Numbered from the stretch's first letter, positions 8,118 through 17,610 are shown. The stretch: DNA of 64,000 nt from Planctomycetaceae bacterium (GCA_002723275.1 PBNZ01000008.1:52175-116174); one strand, 5' to 3'. Program-made: numbers and translations. Notes: a model not told the origin generated them from the sequence alone.

Positions 8118-9248
8118 TTATTGACTATTTCTTTTCAGCCAGTTCTGGAAATTCGGTGCTTTCAGGATCTCATGAGATAATTTCTGGTAGCCTTGTTCAA
8201 GGGGATGGCTCGCGTCGGCATAAAGTTTCGAGCTCAGTATCGTTGGGGCGTCGTAAGCGATTTCGTGAGTTTCGAGCCATTCGGATACTTTGTGGCGGAT
8301 GTGTTCCCAGTCCGTTCTGTTCTCAGCAGCCAGTAGATGTTCATTGAAGGGACCGATAATCACATAGACGTCACAACCTTGTGACTCGAGAAGCATGACC
8401 GTTTCCCGAAAGGCCCACCACTGTAGTGATTTTTCCAGAGGCACCCAATTGTAATTCTGTCGGGGAATGCCCCGTTCTTCCCACGAGATGTCGGGATGTC
8501 GTAGCTTATCGACAGGGATACGTGGGACCGCGTGAAGCGGAGGGTTCTCGATGCCCTCGCGTTCTCTTCTGGCACGCTCCAGGCTCCATGTCTGATAATC
8601 CTGGCCGGAGAGATAGAGCATCCGGAGATGCCGCACCAGTGGGCGGAGCGACGTGTGTTGGAAGACCTTGTTGCCGAGTCGTTCGGACGGTGTCGCTCGA
8701 TAACAGGGGATCGTTGGTGAGAATTGAGGCACCAGGGATTCGTGATTGAAGGGGATCTCGGATTCTGTGGTTAGATCTCGATCCGGAGAACTCATCCAGA
8801 TCAGATTGCAGTGAACAACGACCGGCTGGTTCTGCAATGTGGGTAGGAAGTGGTTGACTAACCCTAGCATCGCCAGCGGATGTAACCCGTTCACGCCTCC
8901 ATTGGCAAACGTCAGTTCATCCTGGTCACGATTAAGTTGACCGGGTAATGATTCATTCGGCAGAACGTATTCTCCCCAGATGACTGAATCGCCCAGCATC
9001 AAAACGCGTTCTTCATCGACCCATTGCTGCCCGACCATGTCGTATTGCCAATAGTCATCGCTTAACTGGAAAGGTGTGCGATAGCCATCTGGTGCGATAA
9101 ATGAATCGGATTGGCGATACAGAGCGGGTGTGGCGCTCCAAAGTAGTACTCCTAAGACGATAATCACCATCGTGGCTTTCGGTCTCAGGCTAGGACCGGT
9201 GACGCTGATAAGACTCGAGGAGGCCGATTGTGAGGATTTGGATTCCAT
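8118..9248 (-). CDS. SGNH-fold partner of MBOAT acyltransferase (AlgX/AlgJ-like)
   Basis: A 376-residue protein with one N-terminal membrane anchor (TMVIIVLGVLLWSATPALY, about residue 26-46) and a periplasmic SGNH-like domain. Block I is LMLGDSVIWGEY with the nucleophile serine, followed by FANGGVNGLHP as a block-II-like loop. A late DASHPLEQGYQKL may supply the catalytic Asp/His pair. Anchored SGNH proteins beside AlgI-type acyltransferases transfer acetyl groups to polysaccharides, as AlgJ/AlgX do for alginate. The ATG at 9248 is preferred over the TTG at 9302, which would overlap the upstream gene. It follows the MBOAT gene by 7 nt. Confidence 0.82.
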   Translation of the reverse strand: MESKSSQSASSSLISVTGPSLRPKATMVIIVLGVLLWSATPALYRQSDSFIAPDGYRTPFQLSDDYWQYDMVGQQWVDEERVLMLGDSVIWGEYVLPNESLPGQLNRDQDELTFANGGVNGLHPLAMLGLVNHFLPTLQNQPVVVHCNLIWMSSPDRDLTTESEIPFNHESLVPQFSPTIPCYRATPSERLGNKVFQHTSLRPLVRHLRMLYLSGQDYQTWSLERARREREGIENPPLHAVPRIPVDKLRHPDISWEERGIPRQNYNWVPLEKSLQWWAFRETVMLLESQGCDVYVIIGPFNEHLLAAENRTDWEHIRHKVSEWLETHEIAYDAPTILSSKLYADASHPLEQGYQKLSHEILKAPNFQNWLKRNSQ

Positions 9249-9255
9249 GGATTGC

Positions 9256-10632
9256 TCAGAACTGGAAATAAATAAAGGGACTGTTCGATTCTCCCGGAAC
9301 AAGGCTCAAGTAAATAATCATGGCTAAAACGCAGGCGAATTGCAGGTAACGCCCAGGTCGAGATTCAATGCGAAGGTTTTCCACGATCCATTGATAGAAC
9401 ATGATCGACAACAGCAGAACTGCACATGTGAGAGGAAAGCCAGGAAGGTCCCAACTCTCGGTCGCAATTCGACGGATGATGTTCTCCGCATCCGCAAGTG
9501 TTTCGGCGCGAAAAAATATCCAGGCGAAACTGACGAAAATGAAAACGCCGAATTGTTTGAATACTTTGGGAATGAATCGTTGATACCAGTCAGCTCGTTC
9601 CAATGGACGCATCAGCATCATGCCGATGCCATGGATGGCACCCCAGATCAAAAACTGCCACGCCGCGCCGTGCCAAAAGCCGGAGATCAACATCGTGATG
9701 AACAGGTTTCGGTAAAGTTTGAATTTTCCACGTCGATTTCCTCCTAGCGGAATATAGACGTAATCGCGAAACCAGGTGGAAAGGCTGATGTGCCACCGAG
9801 ACCAGAAGTCTCCTAGCCCCGACGCCAGGTATGGGTGATTGAAGTTCAACATCAGGCGGAAGCCGAGTAGCTGTGCGATGCCGCGTGCCATATCGGTGTA
9901 GCCGCTGAAATCGAAGTAGATCTGCCAGGCGAAACCAATTACGGCACAAGTCAACGCCGTCGCGTCATAGTTGGAGGGGTTTGCGAAGATCGGGTCGATG
10001 TACCCGGCCAGGTAGTTCGCTAACGCAAGTTTTTTGAAGAGTCCGGTGATGAAGAGACAGAACCCTGTGGAAAGGTTATCGCGAGTAATCGTCGGTCGCT
10101 GATGGAATTGTGGAAGGAGTGCCTTGGCTCGTTCGATGGGACCTGCCACGAGTTGTGGGAAAAAAGACACGAAGGTGGCGAAGCGTATGAAACTTTTCTC
10201 GCGAGGAATCTCCCCGCGATAGAAGTCAATCGTGTAGCTCATTGACTGAAAGGTGAAGAAGGAGATGCCCACGGGTAGCAAAACGTCTGGCGTTACCAAG
10301 GCCGTTCCTGTTCCCATTTGGTCTAGTGCCCAATTGATATTTTCCGTTACGAATTCGGCGTACTTGAAGAAGCCTAGCAGAAACAGGTTGTTGGCAATGC
10401 TAATGCCAAGCCATACGCCCCGACGTCGAGATCGCTCCATCAGGATGACACAGGCGTAATCCAGCAACGTCGAGTAGGCGACGAGGATCAGGTAGAGAGG
10501 GCTCCACCAGCCGTAGAAGATGTAGGATGCGACCAAGAGCCATGGCAACCAGAATCTAGTCGGGCGTAGCACCAGATAGATGCTGTAGACGACAAGAAAG
10601 AAGGCGATGAATACCCAGGTATGAAATAGCAT
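9256..10632 (-). CDS. Membrane-bound O-acyltransferase, AlgI-like
   Basis: A 458-residue MBOAT protein with about 11 membrane segments. Diagnostic stretches are LLPVGISFFTFQSMSY, FFPQLVAGPIERA, the amphipathic FWSRWHISLSTWFRDYVY and the catalytic-histidine segment ISGFWHGAAWQFLIWG. These match AlgI/PatA/DltB-type enzymes that pass an acyl group across the membrane to an exported polysaccharide, usually through an SGNH partner, which here is the next gene. It lies between the SUMF-like lipoprotein gene (37 nt upstream) and the SGNH gene (7 nt downstream). The acceptor polymer is not identifiable here; the glycosyltransferases at 31-33 kb are too far away to be assigned to it. Confidence 0.93.
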   Translation of the reverse strand: MLFHTWVFIAFFLVVYSIYLVLRPTRFWLPWLLVASYIFYGWWSPLYLILVAYSTLLDYACVILMERSRRRGVWLGISIANNLFLLGFFKYAEFVTENINWALDQMGTGTALVTPDVLLPVGISFFTFQSMSYTIDFYRGEIPREKSFIRFATFVSFFPQLVAGPIERAKALLPQFHQRPTITRDNLSTGFCLFITGLFKKLALANYLAGYIDPIFANPSNYDATALTCAVIGFAWQIYFDFSGYTDMARGIAQLLGFRLMLNFNHPYLASGLGDFWSRWHISLSTWFRDYVYIPLGGNRRGKFKLYRNLFITMLISGFWHGAAWQFLIWGAIHGIGMMLMRPLERADWYQRFIPKVFKQFGVFIFVSFAWIFFRAETLADAENIIRRIATESWDLPGFPLTCAVLLLSIMFYQWIVENLRIESRPGRYLQFACVLAMIIYLSLVPGESNSPFIYFQF

Positions 10633-10669
10633 GCGGATCGCTGTGGCGACGATAAGTTTGACGTCGCCT

Positions 10670-11575
10670 TCATTCAGGTCGTTCGGTTACCGTACCAAGG
10701 TAGTCCTTTTCCTCTTGCTCGGTCAGCTTTCGGACGCATCGGAATCCGTAGGTGTCGCGGGTGAAACAGGCGTCGTCAATCCCTGGGTTGTCGGACATGC
10801 GAGCCGTGACACGACAGGATTCCGGACTGGATTTCCATGAGCCTCCACGCAGGACTCGCTTGTCACCCTCCGTCGGACCTCGTGGATTGGAATCCGGTGC
10901 CGACGCATAATAGTCGGCTGCATAGATGTCTTGGCACCATTCCGCGACGTTGCCAAGCATGTCGTGAAGGCCAAATGCATTGGCTCGCCGACTGCCAACC
11001 GGCTCTGTTTGTTTCGTTGAGTTGCCGGCGTAGCATGCGACCGACGTCAGTTTTGGATTAGGGCCGGCCGTCGCGTCACCATGATCACCGGCACGTGCTG
11101 CAAACTCCCATTCCGCTTCCGTGGGTAAACGGTATCCGTTAGCGTCAAAGTTGCATGCGAAGGTCAACTCGTTATAGCAGGGTTCCAGGCCTTCTGCATG
11201 CGATCGAACGTTGCATAATAAAGCCGCCTCTGACCAGCGGATCTGCTCGACAGGGCGTCGAGGATCCTTGAAATGCGATGGGTCCGGTTCTTGTAATTTT
11301 GCCAGGATGTCCTGCGTGAATTCGTATTTGTCGATCACAAAATTGTTGATGATCACCGTGCGCACCGGAGCTTCATCCGCATCGTTGTTGGTGCTACCCA
11401 TCGTGAATTCACCAGCGGGTAGCACGACCATCGGAATGCCGAGTGAAGAGACTACTTCTAACGTATGAAGCTCCTGTCTATTTTCCCCGGAGGGTTGAGT
11501 GCGTTGGCAGCTCCAGGAACAGCTAAGAAGAATGATGATCGTCGCGGTTCTCAAGACTCGATATCTGGTCTTCAA
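10670..11575 (-). CDS. Sulfatase-modifying-factor (FGE)-like lipoprotein lacking a catalytic cysteine
   Basis: A 301-residue protein with a signal peptide ending in a lipobox-like SCSWSC (residues ~18-23), so probably a periplasmic lipoprotein. The FGE-sulfatase domain is clear: VVLPAGEFTMGS, RLPTEAEWEFAARAG, GLHDMLGNVAEWCQDIY and RVLRGGSWKSSPESC. In true formylglycine-generating enzymes two cysteines five residues apart bind copper; here the first position is Ser and only the second Cys remains, so oxidase activity is unlikely and a carbohydrate- or protein-binding role more probable. The start is TTG at 11575 with AGGAG seven nt upstream. It lies 10 nt after the PD40 gene and 37 nt before the MBOAT gene. 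Confidence 0.85.
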   Translation of the reverse strand: MKTRYRVLRTATIIILLSCSWSCQRTQPSGENRQELHTLEVVSSLGIPMVVLPAGEFTMGSTNNDADEAPVRTVIINNFVIDKYEFTQDILAKLQEPDPSHFKDPRRPVEQIRWSEAALLCNVRSHAEGLEPCYNELTFACNFDANGYRLPTEAEWEFAARAGDHGDATAGPNPKLTSVACYAGNSTKQTEPVGSRRANAFGLHDMLGNVAEWCQDIYAADYYASAPDSNPRGPTEGDKRVLRGGSWKSSPESCRVTARMSDNPGIDDACFTRDTYGFRCVRKLTEQEEKDYLGTVTERPE

Positions 11576-11585
11576 CTCCGTGCTC

Positions 11586-12611
11586 CTAGTTCGCGAGGAT
11601 CCAATCTGATTCCTTGTTGGAAAGTTTGGGCGATTTCGTCAATTGCTGTGGATCGCCCTCCGTGTCAATCTGTTTCAAGTAAATGTCCCACATGCCAGAA
11701 ACGCCCACCATTTCGGCAACGCCCGTGTGAGTGCCAGGGCCTTTCGCCGGAACTCGTCCCCCGGGGCCCAAGCTGAAAGAGATCGACTTGCCATCAGGTG
11801 AGAATTCCGGATGGTAAAGATGCATGGTGTCGTGGTGATACAGAACTCGTTGGTTGGAAAGCTCTGGTCCTGATTTGCCGATGGCAACATCCGCAACCTG
11901 AATGGTGTGGTCGTTGCTGCTCCAGGTAAGCTGTTTCCCGTCGAGACTTAATGAAGGCCGGCAACCGGAAATGTCAAGGTCCACCACGCGGTGAGGTGCA
12001 TTTAATTCGAGCCCAATGATCGCATGACCAAAGCCCATGCCGCCATGAACCGTGGTAATGATCCAACGGCCATCGGCAGACCAGGTGGGAACGTAGATGT
12101 GTTCGATCTTGTCGTTGGGGTGTTGAGTGATCTCACCGCTCTCGAGATTGTAGATGTAGAGGTATTTGGTGACATAGTCGGTCAGCCGGAATTTTGGGAA
12201 TTCCTGCTTCGCAAAGGCAATCTTCTTGCCGTCCGGGCTCCAGCAGGCGTGCCTGGCTCCATCGGCGATCTTCTCTCGATTCGATCCGTCCGCATTCATC
12301 ATCCACAGATTGCGAGTCGTTGTCCGACCATTGGGGGTGTCGACGAGGAAGCAGATCTTATCGCCCTTCGGTGACGCCTGTGGATAGAGTTCGTGCACGT
12401 CACGCGTTTGCGTGATATTGGTGCGCCCACTGCCATCGGGATTGATGCGGCAAATGTCCCAGTTCTGGTCGCCATAGGACTCGAAGAGAATTTGATAGGA
12501 AGACGAAGATTCGTCTTCGATTGCGAATCCTTGTTGGCCGGGGATGGTGGTGTTCATGACGAACACGAACACGATCGCGAGAGAACGAATGTCGAAAGGT
12601 AAGCGTGACAT
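11586..12611 (-). CDS. Exported TolB/PD40-type beta-propeller protein
   Basis: A 341-residue protein with an N-terminal signal (FDIRSLAIVFVFVMNTT) followed by PD40/WD40-like repeats. Typical blade motifs are DICRINPDGSGRTNIT, LWMMNADGSNREKIA, HACWSPDGKKIAFAK, TWSADGRWIIT and PEFSPDGKSISFS. The fold is that of the TolB propeller, a binding scaffold; no catalytic residues are evident. The start at 12611 has GGAGG 10 nt upstream and is preferred over the ATG at 12635. It is the first gene of the run ending with the MFS transporter, and so may sense or bind the polymer or substrate handled by that operon. Confidence 0.8.
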   Translation of the reverse strand: MSRLPFDIRSLAIVFVFVMNTTIPGQQGFAIEDESSSSYQILFESYGDQNWDICRINPDGSGRTNITQTRDVHELYPQASPKGDKICFLVDTPNGRTTTRNLWMMNADGSNREKIADGARHACWSPDGKKIAFAKQEFPKFRLTDYVTKYLYIYNLESGEITQHPNDKIEHIYVPTWSADGRWIITTVHGGMGFGHAIIGLELNAPHRVVDLDISGCRPSLSLDGKQLTWSSNDHTIQVADVAIGKSGPELSNQRVLYHHDTMHLYHPEFSPDGKSISFSLGPGGRVPAKGPGTHTGVAEMVGVSGMWDIYLKQIDTEGDPQQLTKSPKLSNKESDWILAN

Positions 12612-12927
12612 CGTAGCTGAATCCTCCAACCCCATCCAATCGACCGAGCCCGTCTTATCACAGTGCCTGTTGGAGAGGGCTTGGCCGATGAAAAAAATAT
12701 ATCAGCGACGCATTGTAACGAATCCTTGGTAGTGGGGGAATTCGGCGATCCGTTCAATCGTTTGACATCAATACAGCTAACAGAAATACAGCTAACAGAT
12801 TTTGGGAGTGGCGTTTTCTCTCGAATAGAAACGCAAACGATCTTGTGAATTAGCTGGAACTGACACGCTGCGGCACTTATCATTGAGGGGCCTTAAACAA
12901 GACTATCTGCTTTGAATGGAGAGATTG
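12612..12927. other. Divergent intergenic region with a 15-bp tandem duplication
   Basis: About 316 nt separate the divergent PD40 and DUF1080 genes and should hold both promoters. The only structure I see is a direct duplication of ATACAGCTAACAGAA at 12771-12785 and 12786-12800 (the last base differs). I find no credible gene and no strong -35/-10 pair. Confidence 0.4.
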
Positions 12928-13953
12928 ATGGTGAGGTATTTTTTCGCGTTGTTGGTGTTTGCTCTCGTCGGCACCTGGATTGCAGTTGCTGACGTCCATG
13001 CCCAGGGCAATAAGGTGGTGGCTACGGATTTGACTCAGGTCGATGCGGATTACTACTTGATGGGTGAGTACGTAGGCTATGTTGACGGTTTTGGTGAGAT
13101 GGGGCTTCAAGTTGTTGCGGAGGGAGATGGGCAGTTTGCCGCCCGCGCTTACCGAGGTGGTTTACCTGGTAATGGCGGGGATAAGAATCATCAGTTCACT
13201 CTCAAGGGCAAGGTTGACAAGGAAGTCCTGCGATTGGAATCCGAACGATTCGTGATTACGTTCGAAGGAGTGAATGCGGAGGTCGCGGGACAATCAGACG
13301 AAGATCGAGGCAATCTGAGAAAAATGGTGCGCCGAAGTCGTACGCTTGGTCGACGTCCTCCACGCAATGCACGAGTCTTGTTTGATGGCAAGGATGCGTC
13401 GAGTTTCAAGAACGCACGGATCAAAAACGGTTTGCTACAGATCGGCACCGAGATAATTCCCACTTATCGAGATTACCAGCTGCACTTGGAGTTCCTGTTG
13501 CCGTATATGCCTTATGCACGATCGCAGGGTCGCGCGAACAGCGGCGTTTATTTGCAGAGTCGCTATGAAGTGCAGATTCTCGATTCGTTCGGCCTCGAGG
13601 GGAAGTTCAACGAGTGTGGAGCGCTCTATCGTTATATTCCACCGGATCAAAACATGGCCTTCCCGCCTCTCACCTGGCAGACCTATGACATTACTTTTCA
13701 AGCGCCGCGATATAATCGGGCCGGCGAAAAGATCTGTGATGCACGCATTACCGTGTTGCACAACGGCGTTCCCGTTCATAGCCGACGAGATTTAGAGCGA
13801 AAGACGGGTGCCGGAAAACCGGAGGGGCCTATCCCCTTGCCGATTAAGCTTCAAGATCATGGGAACCCTGTGCAATTTCGGAATATCTGGATCGTCGACC
13901 AGACTCGGCGGGAGGCGACTCCCCGCAATTGGCTGACACGCCCCATTTGGTGA
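12928..13953 (+). CDS. Exported DUF1080 (3-keto-disaccharide hydrolase fold) protein
   Basis: A 341-residue protein with a signal peptide (VRYFFALLVFALVGTWIAVADVHA, cleavage about residue 26). An N-terminal region of ~100 residues is followed by a DUF1080 jelly-roll: RVLFDGKDASSF, RANSGVYLQSRYEVQILDS and late VQFRNIWIVD, which are family hallmarks. DUF1080 domains are concanavalin-like carbohydrate-binding or hydrolytic domains, abundant in planctomycetes. The start is set at 12928 since GGAGAG precedes it, and this sequence would otherwise be coding from the in-frame ATG at 12916. It is followed by a DUF1501 gene on the same strand after ~100 nt. Confidence 0.88.
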   Translation: MVRYFFALLVFALVGTWIAVADVHAQGNKVVATDLTQVDADYYLMGEYVGYVDGFGEMGLQVVAEGDGQFAARAYRGGLPGNGGDKNHQFTLKGKVDKEVLRLESERFVITFEGVNAEVAGQSDEDRGNLRKMVRRSRTLGRRPPRNARVLFDGKDASSFKNARIKNGLLQIGTEIIPTYRDYQLHLEFLLPYMPYARSQGRANSGVYLQSRYEVQILDSFGLEGKFNECGALYRYIPPDQNMAFPPLTWQTYDITFQAPRYNRAGEKICDARITVLHNGVPVHSRRDLERKTGAGKPEGPIPLPIKLQDHGNPVQFRNIWIVDQTRREATPRNWLTRPIW

Positions 13954-14057
13954 TCCCGTGGGGCCGCCTTGGCAGGCTTAACTTGAATCCTGTGTGAGGT
14001 TGTGATAACACCAACCAAAGGTGATGCCTTTCCTTAACACGTTCGGGAGAGCCGAAG

Positions 14058-15446
14058 ATGCTTTCAATATCGGACCAAGACTTAAGTCTGAGACGGCGAC
14101 AGTTTTTGAAAATCGGCGGACTTGGATTGGGGGGACTGACGCTCAGTCAGTTACTCGCCGAACGTGAAGCGGCGGGGATTGGCCAATTGAATTCCGATCG
14201 TTCTGTCATCTTTTTGTTTCTGCACGGCGGCCCGAGTCAGACGGAAACCTTTGATCCGAAGCCCAATGCACCTGCCGGCATTCGCAGCGCGACGGGTGAT
14301 ATCGCCACTTCGATTCCGGGTTTGCGTTTTGGCGCTACCTTTCCCAAGCTGGCTTCGCGATCGCACTTGTTTTCGATCGTTCGTACTTTTCAGACGGGCG
14401 ACGGAAATCACGATATCAAGCCGATTGTGGGTCGAGATTCTGGTGGTGCCAATCTGGGATCGATCTACGCTCGTGTCGCTGGTACCAATCATCCAGTGAC
14501 GGGAATGCCCCGAAACGTCGCACTTTTTCCTCGTGCTGTCGCGCCGGACTCACAGCCCGAAAACAATAATTTCGGTCGGTTTACCTCCACCGGTGCACTT
14601 GGTTCGGCTTTTGCACCGTTTGTGCCAGGTGCAGGGGGAAACGCACAGGCCGATATGCAGTTGATGATCTCTCGGAAACGTCTGGACGATCGCCGAAACC
14701 TGCTTGGGGAGCTCGACCGAGTCAAGCAGGCGATTAACGTTGAAGGACTGGCCGGTAATGACCGGTTGAATCGTCAGGCCTTTGAAACCATCGTCGGCGG
14801 CGTTGCGAATGCCTTCGATCTGTCGAATGAAAATCAAAAGGTCATCGAGAGCTACGACACCGCTCCCTTGGTTCGACCTGAAAACATTAGTCGGAAGTGG
14901 AGGAATTACAATAATTACGTGGACAACGCGCAGTCGCTCGGCAAGTTGTTGTTGTTGGCGCGTCGATTGTGTGAGTCCGGTTGCGGATTTGTCACCGTAA
15001 CGACTAATTTTGTTTGGGATATGCATTCCGATATCAATAATGCGGGTGTAGAAGAAGGTATGCAATACATGGGGTTGCCCCTTGATCATGCTCTCTCCGC
15101 GTTGATTGACGATCTTGAAAGCCGGGGGCTTCGAGACAAAGTGATGGTGGTGGCGTGCGGTGAAATGGGGAGAACGCCTAAGATTAACGCACGCGGTGGC
15201 CGAGATCATTGGGGTGGGCTGGCTCCGCTGTTGATCTACGGTGGTGGCCTCAAAATGGGGCAGGTCATCGGTGAATCAAATGCCGATGCTAGTCGGCCAG
15301 CAGCCGATCCCATGAACAATCAGAATCTCATTGCAACGGTCATGCACCAACTGATGGATGTGGGCCAGTTGCGGACGGTGACCAGCTTGCCTCAGGACGT
15401 GATGCGGGCTGTTACAGCCGCCGAACCTATTCCCGGCCTGCTGTAG
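14058..15446 (+). CDS. DUF1501 family protein, Tat-exported
   Basis: A 462-residue protein with a Tat-type leader (RRRQFLKIGGLGLGGLTLSQLL, here quoted in part) and the DUF1501 fold, an alkaline-phosphatase/sulfatase-like domain: FLFLHGGPSQTETFDPKP near the start, VVACGEMGRTPK and GRDHWGGLAPLLIYGGG late. The family is very common in planctomycetes, often paired with DUF1549/DUF1553 cytochrome proteins; no such partner lies next to this copy, which follows a DUF1080 gene instead. GGGAG precedes the ATG. Its 3' end overlaps the convergent pseudogene by 20 nt. The biochemical function is not established. Confidence 0.9.
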   Translation: MLSISDQDLSLRRRQFLKIGGLGLGGLTLSQLLAEREAAGIGQLNSDRSVIFLFLHGGPSQTETFDPKPNAPAGIRSATGDIATSIPGLRFGATFPKLASRSHLFSIVRTFQTGDGNHDIKPIVGRDSGGANLGSIYARVAGTNHPVTGMPRNVALFPRAVAPDSQPENNNFGRFTSTGALGSAFAPFVPGAGGNAQADMQLMISRKRLDDRRNLLGELDRVKQAINVEGLAGNDRLNRQAFETIVGGVANAFDLSNENQKVIESYDTAPLVRPENISRKWRNYNNYVDNAQSLGKLLLLARRLCESGCGFVTVTTNFVWDMHSDINNAGVEEGMQYMGLPLDHALSALIDDLESRGLRDKVMVVACGEMGRTPKINARGGRDHWGGLAPLLIYGGGLKMGQVIGESNADASRPAADPMNNQNLIATVMHQLMDVGQLRTVTSLPQDVMRAVTAAEPIPGLL

Positions 15447-17340
15447 GTTCCAGGGTGACAGGCGTGTCGTAGTAGACGGCGCACTCTCCATCGCCGGTTA
15501 ATTCTGCCGGGATTAATGCGTTGGTGCATCGGCCCTTGCGGTGCCAACCCCCTTTATCCATCAAGATGATTTCTGGACGTTGATTGGGATCGAATTGAAG
15601 ACGTACTTGGATTATTCCGGTGTCGGAGCTTAGCCAGGCTAGATCGCCGTCTGCGTAACCCGTAGCGCGACTCGGGTGAAGCGTCGTCAATGCGGCGCCC
15701 TCTTGCTCTGCTTCCCTCCATTGGGATGACTGAGCGTCGCGTGTCGAAAGGGCTGCCAGTTTCAGCGAACTTGAAGATTTTGGACTCGAAAGTTCAGATG
15801 GCAACTCATGAATGAGATTGATTCGATCTGTTGAGGTAGCGAATTTTCGGTCCGCAAAAGCGACCTCTTTGGCAAACGGATTTTTGATCGCCTTGGCTTT
15901 CAGCTGAGCGAGTGAGACCTGTTACTCGGACAGTTTTTTGAGTAGCCGCTGACGCCAAGCATTCACGTCACCTGAAAAAGCTTCGGCGAGTCCGAGCCGA
16001 GGAGCAAGCTCGCAGACAATTTGGTAGTCGCTCCTTGCCTGTTCTGGGGGATCGATCACCGCTTCCATTGCGGTTAGCCAATGGTGGCCATAAGCACCGA
16101 GTAGATCGTCCTCTTCCAACATTGTCGTTGTCGGCAGGATTACGTCGGCGTAGCAGGACGAATCAGTCATGAACGCATCGATAACAACGGTGATTTCTCG
16201 TGACTGTAACGCATGGGCGGCAGTCTTAGATGCTGGCGACATCGCGACCGGATTGGCAGCGGTGACCCACTCCATGCGAATCGGTGGATCGGTTTGTTCG
16301 AGGATCCCGGGGCCTAATAACGGTTCGAGAATTGTACGGAAAGCGGAAGTGAGGTTCGCAAAAGAAAAGTCAAACGCGGTTCGACGTTGGAAGTAGAAGG
16401 AGGCACCCCCATCACGGATTCCGATGTTGCCTGCAAATGTCGCGAGGGCGTCGATGCCGCGTATCGTTGTCGCACCGTGACGGCGGCGTTGCATTCCCCA
16501 GCCCATCGAGATCGCAGAGGGACCGCTCGCATAGGCCGTGGCGAGCGCCTGCAGGGATTCGAGGCTGACACCCGCGGCGGCGGCCCACTCCTCCAATGTC
16601 TGAGACTGAATCAGATCTCGGTAACGGTCGAAATGGTCACAGTAGAATTCTGCATCTTTGTCGTGTTGCTCGTTTTCCAGGAGCCAGCGAGAAATGCCGT
16701 ACGCCAACGCTGCGTCACCACCTGCTCGTGGTTGCACGAAGAGATCAGATAGTTGTGTGGTCTGATGATGAACCGGGTCGATGAGTATAATCGTCGCCCC
16801 TTTGCGTTTCGCTTCCTTGAGGAGAGGAATCAAGTGCGCGCTGCTGATGTACACATTCTCACCCCAGAGCACGATGGTCCGACTGTTGGCAATGTCAAAC
16901 ATGTCATTGCTGTCGCAGTGGCCGAAGTCTGTCGCTTGGGCCGCTTCACCCGCTCCAGAGCAGATGTCGCTTGATTAAACCGTGATCGGGCCAAACCGTT
17001 CAAAGAAACGGTCAAAGATGTGCTTCATCATTCCCAATGAGCCGCCGCATCGATAATGTAGGATCGATGCCGCACCCGACTCATCATGAAACTACAGCAT
17101 CTTTTCTGCAATTAGATCAAGTGCCTCATCCCAGCTGGCTTCCTGGAAATCGTTGTCGCTCCGTACGAGCGGATGAGTTAACCGATCCGGCGAGTATTGC
17201 CTCTCCAGAAAACGATTTGTGTGATGAAAGAGAAACCCCTGTGTCACGGGATGCTCTGGATCACCTTGCAGCTTAGTGATCACACCATCTTCCGGCGTCG
17301 CAACAATTCGGCATGCATCGGGGCAGTCCTGATTAAACGC
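15427..17340 (-). pseudogene. Decayed molybdopterin oxidoreductase
   Basis: One minus-strand reading frame encodes a complete-looking molybdopterin-dependent oxidoreductase but is broken by three nonsense codons: TAG at 17094-17092, TAA at 16977-16975 and TAA at 15924-15922. No frameshift is present; homology continues cleanly through each stop. The segments are the Fe-S N-terminus (QDCPDACRIV, SPDRLTHPL), the ICSGAGEAAQATDFG motif, the MGD-binding core (SRTIVLWGENVYISSAHL, ILIDPVHHQTTQLSDL, VILPTTTMLEEDDL) and the C-terminal dinucleotide-binding domain (VAFADRKF, VRLQFDPNQRPEIILMDKGGW). Two cluster cysteine positions read Phe (TAFNQDC for expected TACNxDC; GFLF for GFLC). No start codon is found at the 5' end, which abuts a tandem repeat. 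All of this points to a pseudogene. Confidence 0.85.
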
Positions 17341-17393
17341 GGTTGTTTTCTGAATCTTTGGAAATCGAGTTCTCCTCAGTTACCACTTTTTCT

Positions 17394-17448
17394 GGCAGGT
17401 GGCAGGTGGCAGGTGGCAGGTGGCAGGTGGCAGGTGGCAGGTGGCAGG
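17394..17448. repeat. GGCAGGT heptanucleotide tandem array
   Basis: Seven perfect copies of GGCAGGT followed by GGCAGGA, head to tail with no divergence. The array lies ~55 nt upstream of the 5' end of the pseudogene and ~165 nt upstream of the ThuA start at 17611. A 13-bp palindrome, GATTATTATAATC, lies at 17478-17490. Such perfect short arrays usually vary in copy number by slippage. Confidence 0.9.
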
Positions 17449-17610
17449 ATTCGATTTGGCTTTGGCTTTCAGGAAAGATTATTATAATCGTTTGTGTGTA
17501 CTCGATAGAGATCCCACTCGACGTTCCGTCCGTTATGGCTCGGGGTGACTTTGGGGGCCAGTGTGTGGGGTGGTAGGCGAGACGGACGGATGATTGAAGA
17601 GATTTTGAAC

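Noticed and set aside
14550-15209. 219-residue minus-strand ORF opposite the DUF1501 gene
   Set aside because: It lies wholly within a well-supported DUF1501 gene and has no recognisable domain.
15427-17340. Genetic code change or selenocysteine-type recoding to explain the stops
   Set aside because: TGA is not involved, other genes use TAA and TAG as normal stops, and cluster cysteines are also lost.
17394-17448. CRISPR array
   Set aside because: The repeat unit is 7 nt with no spacers and no cas genes nearby.
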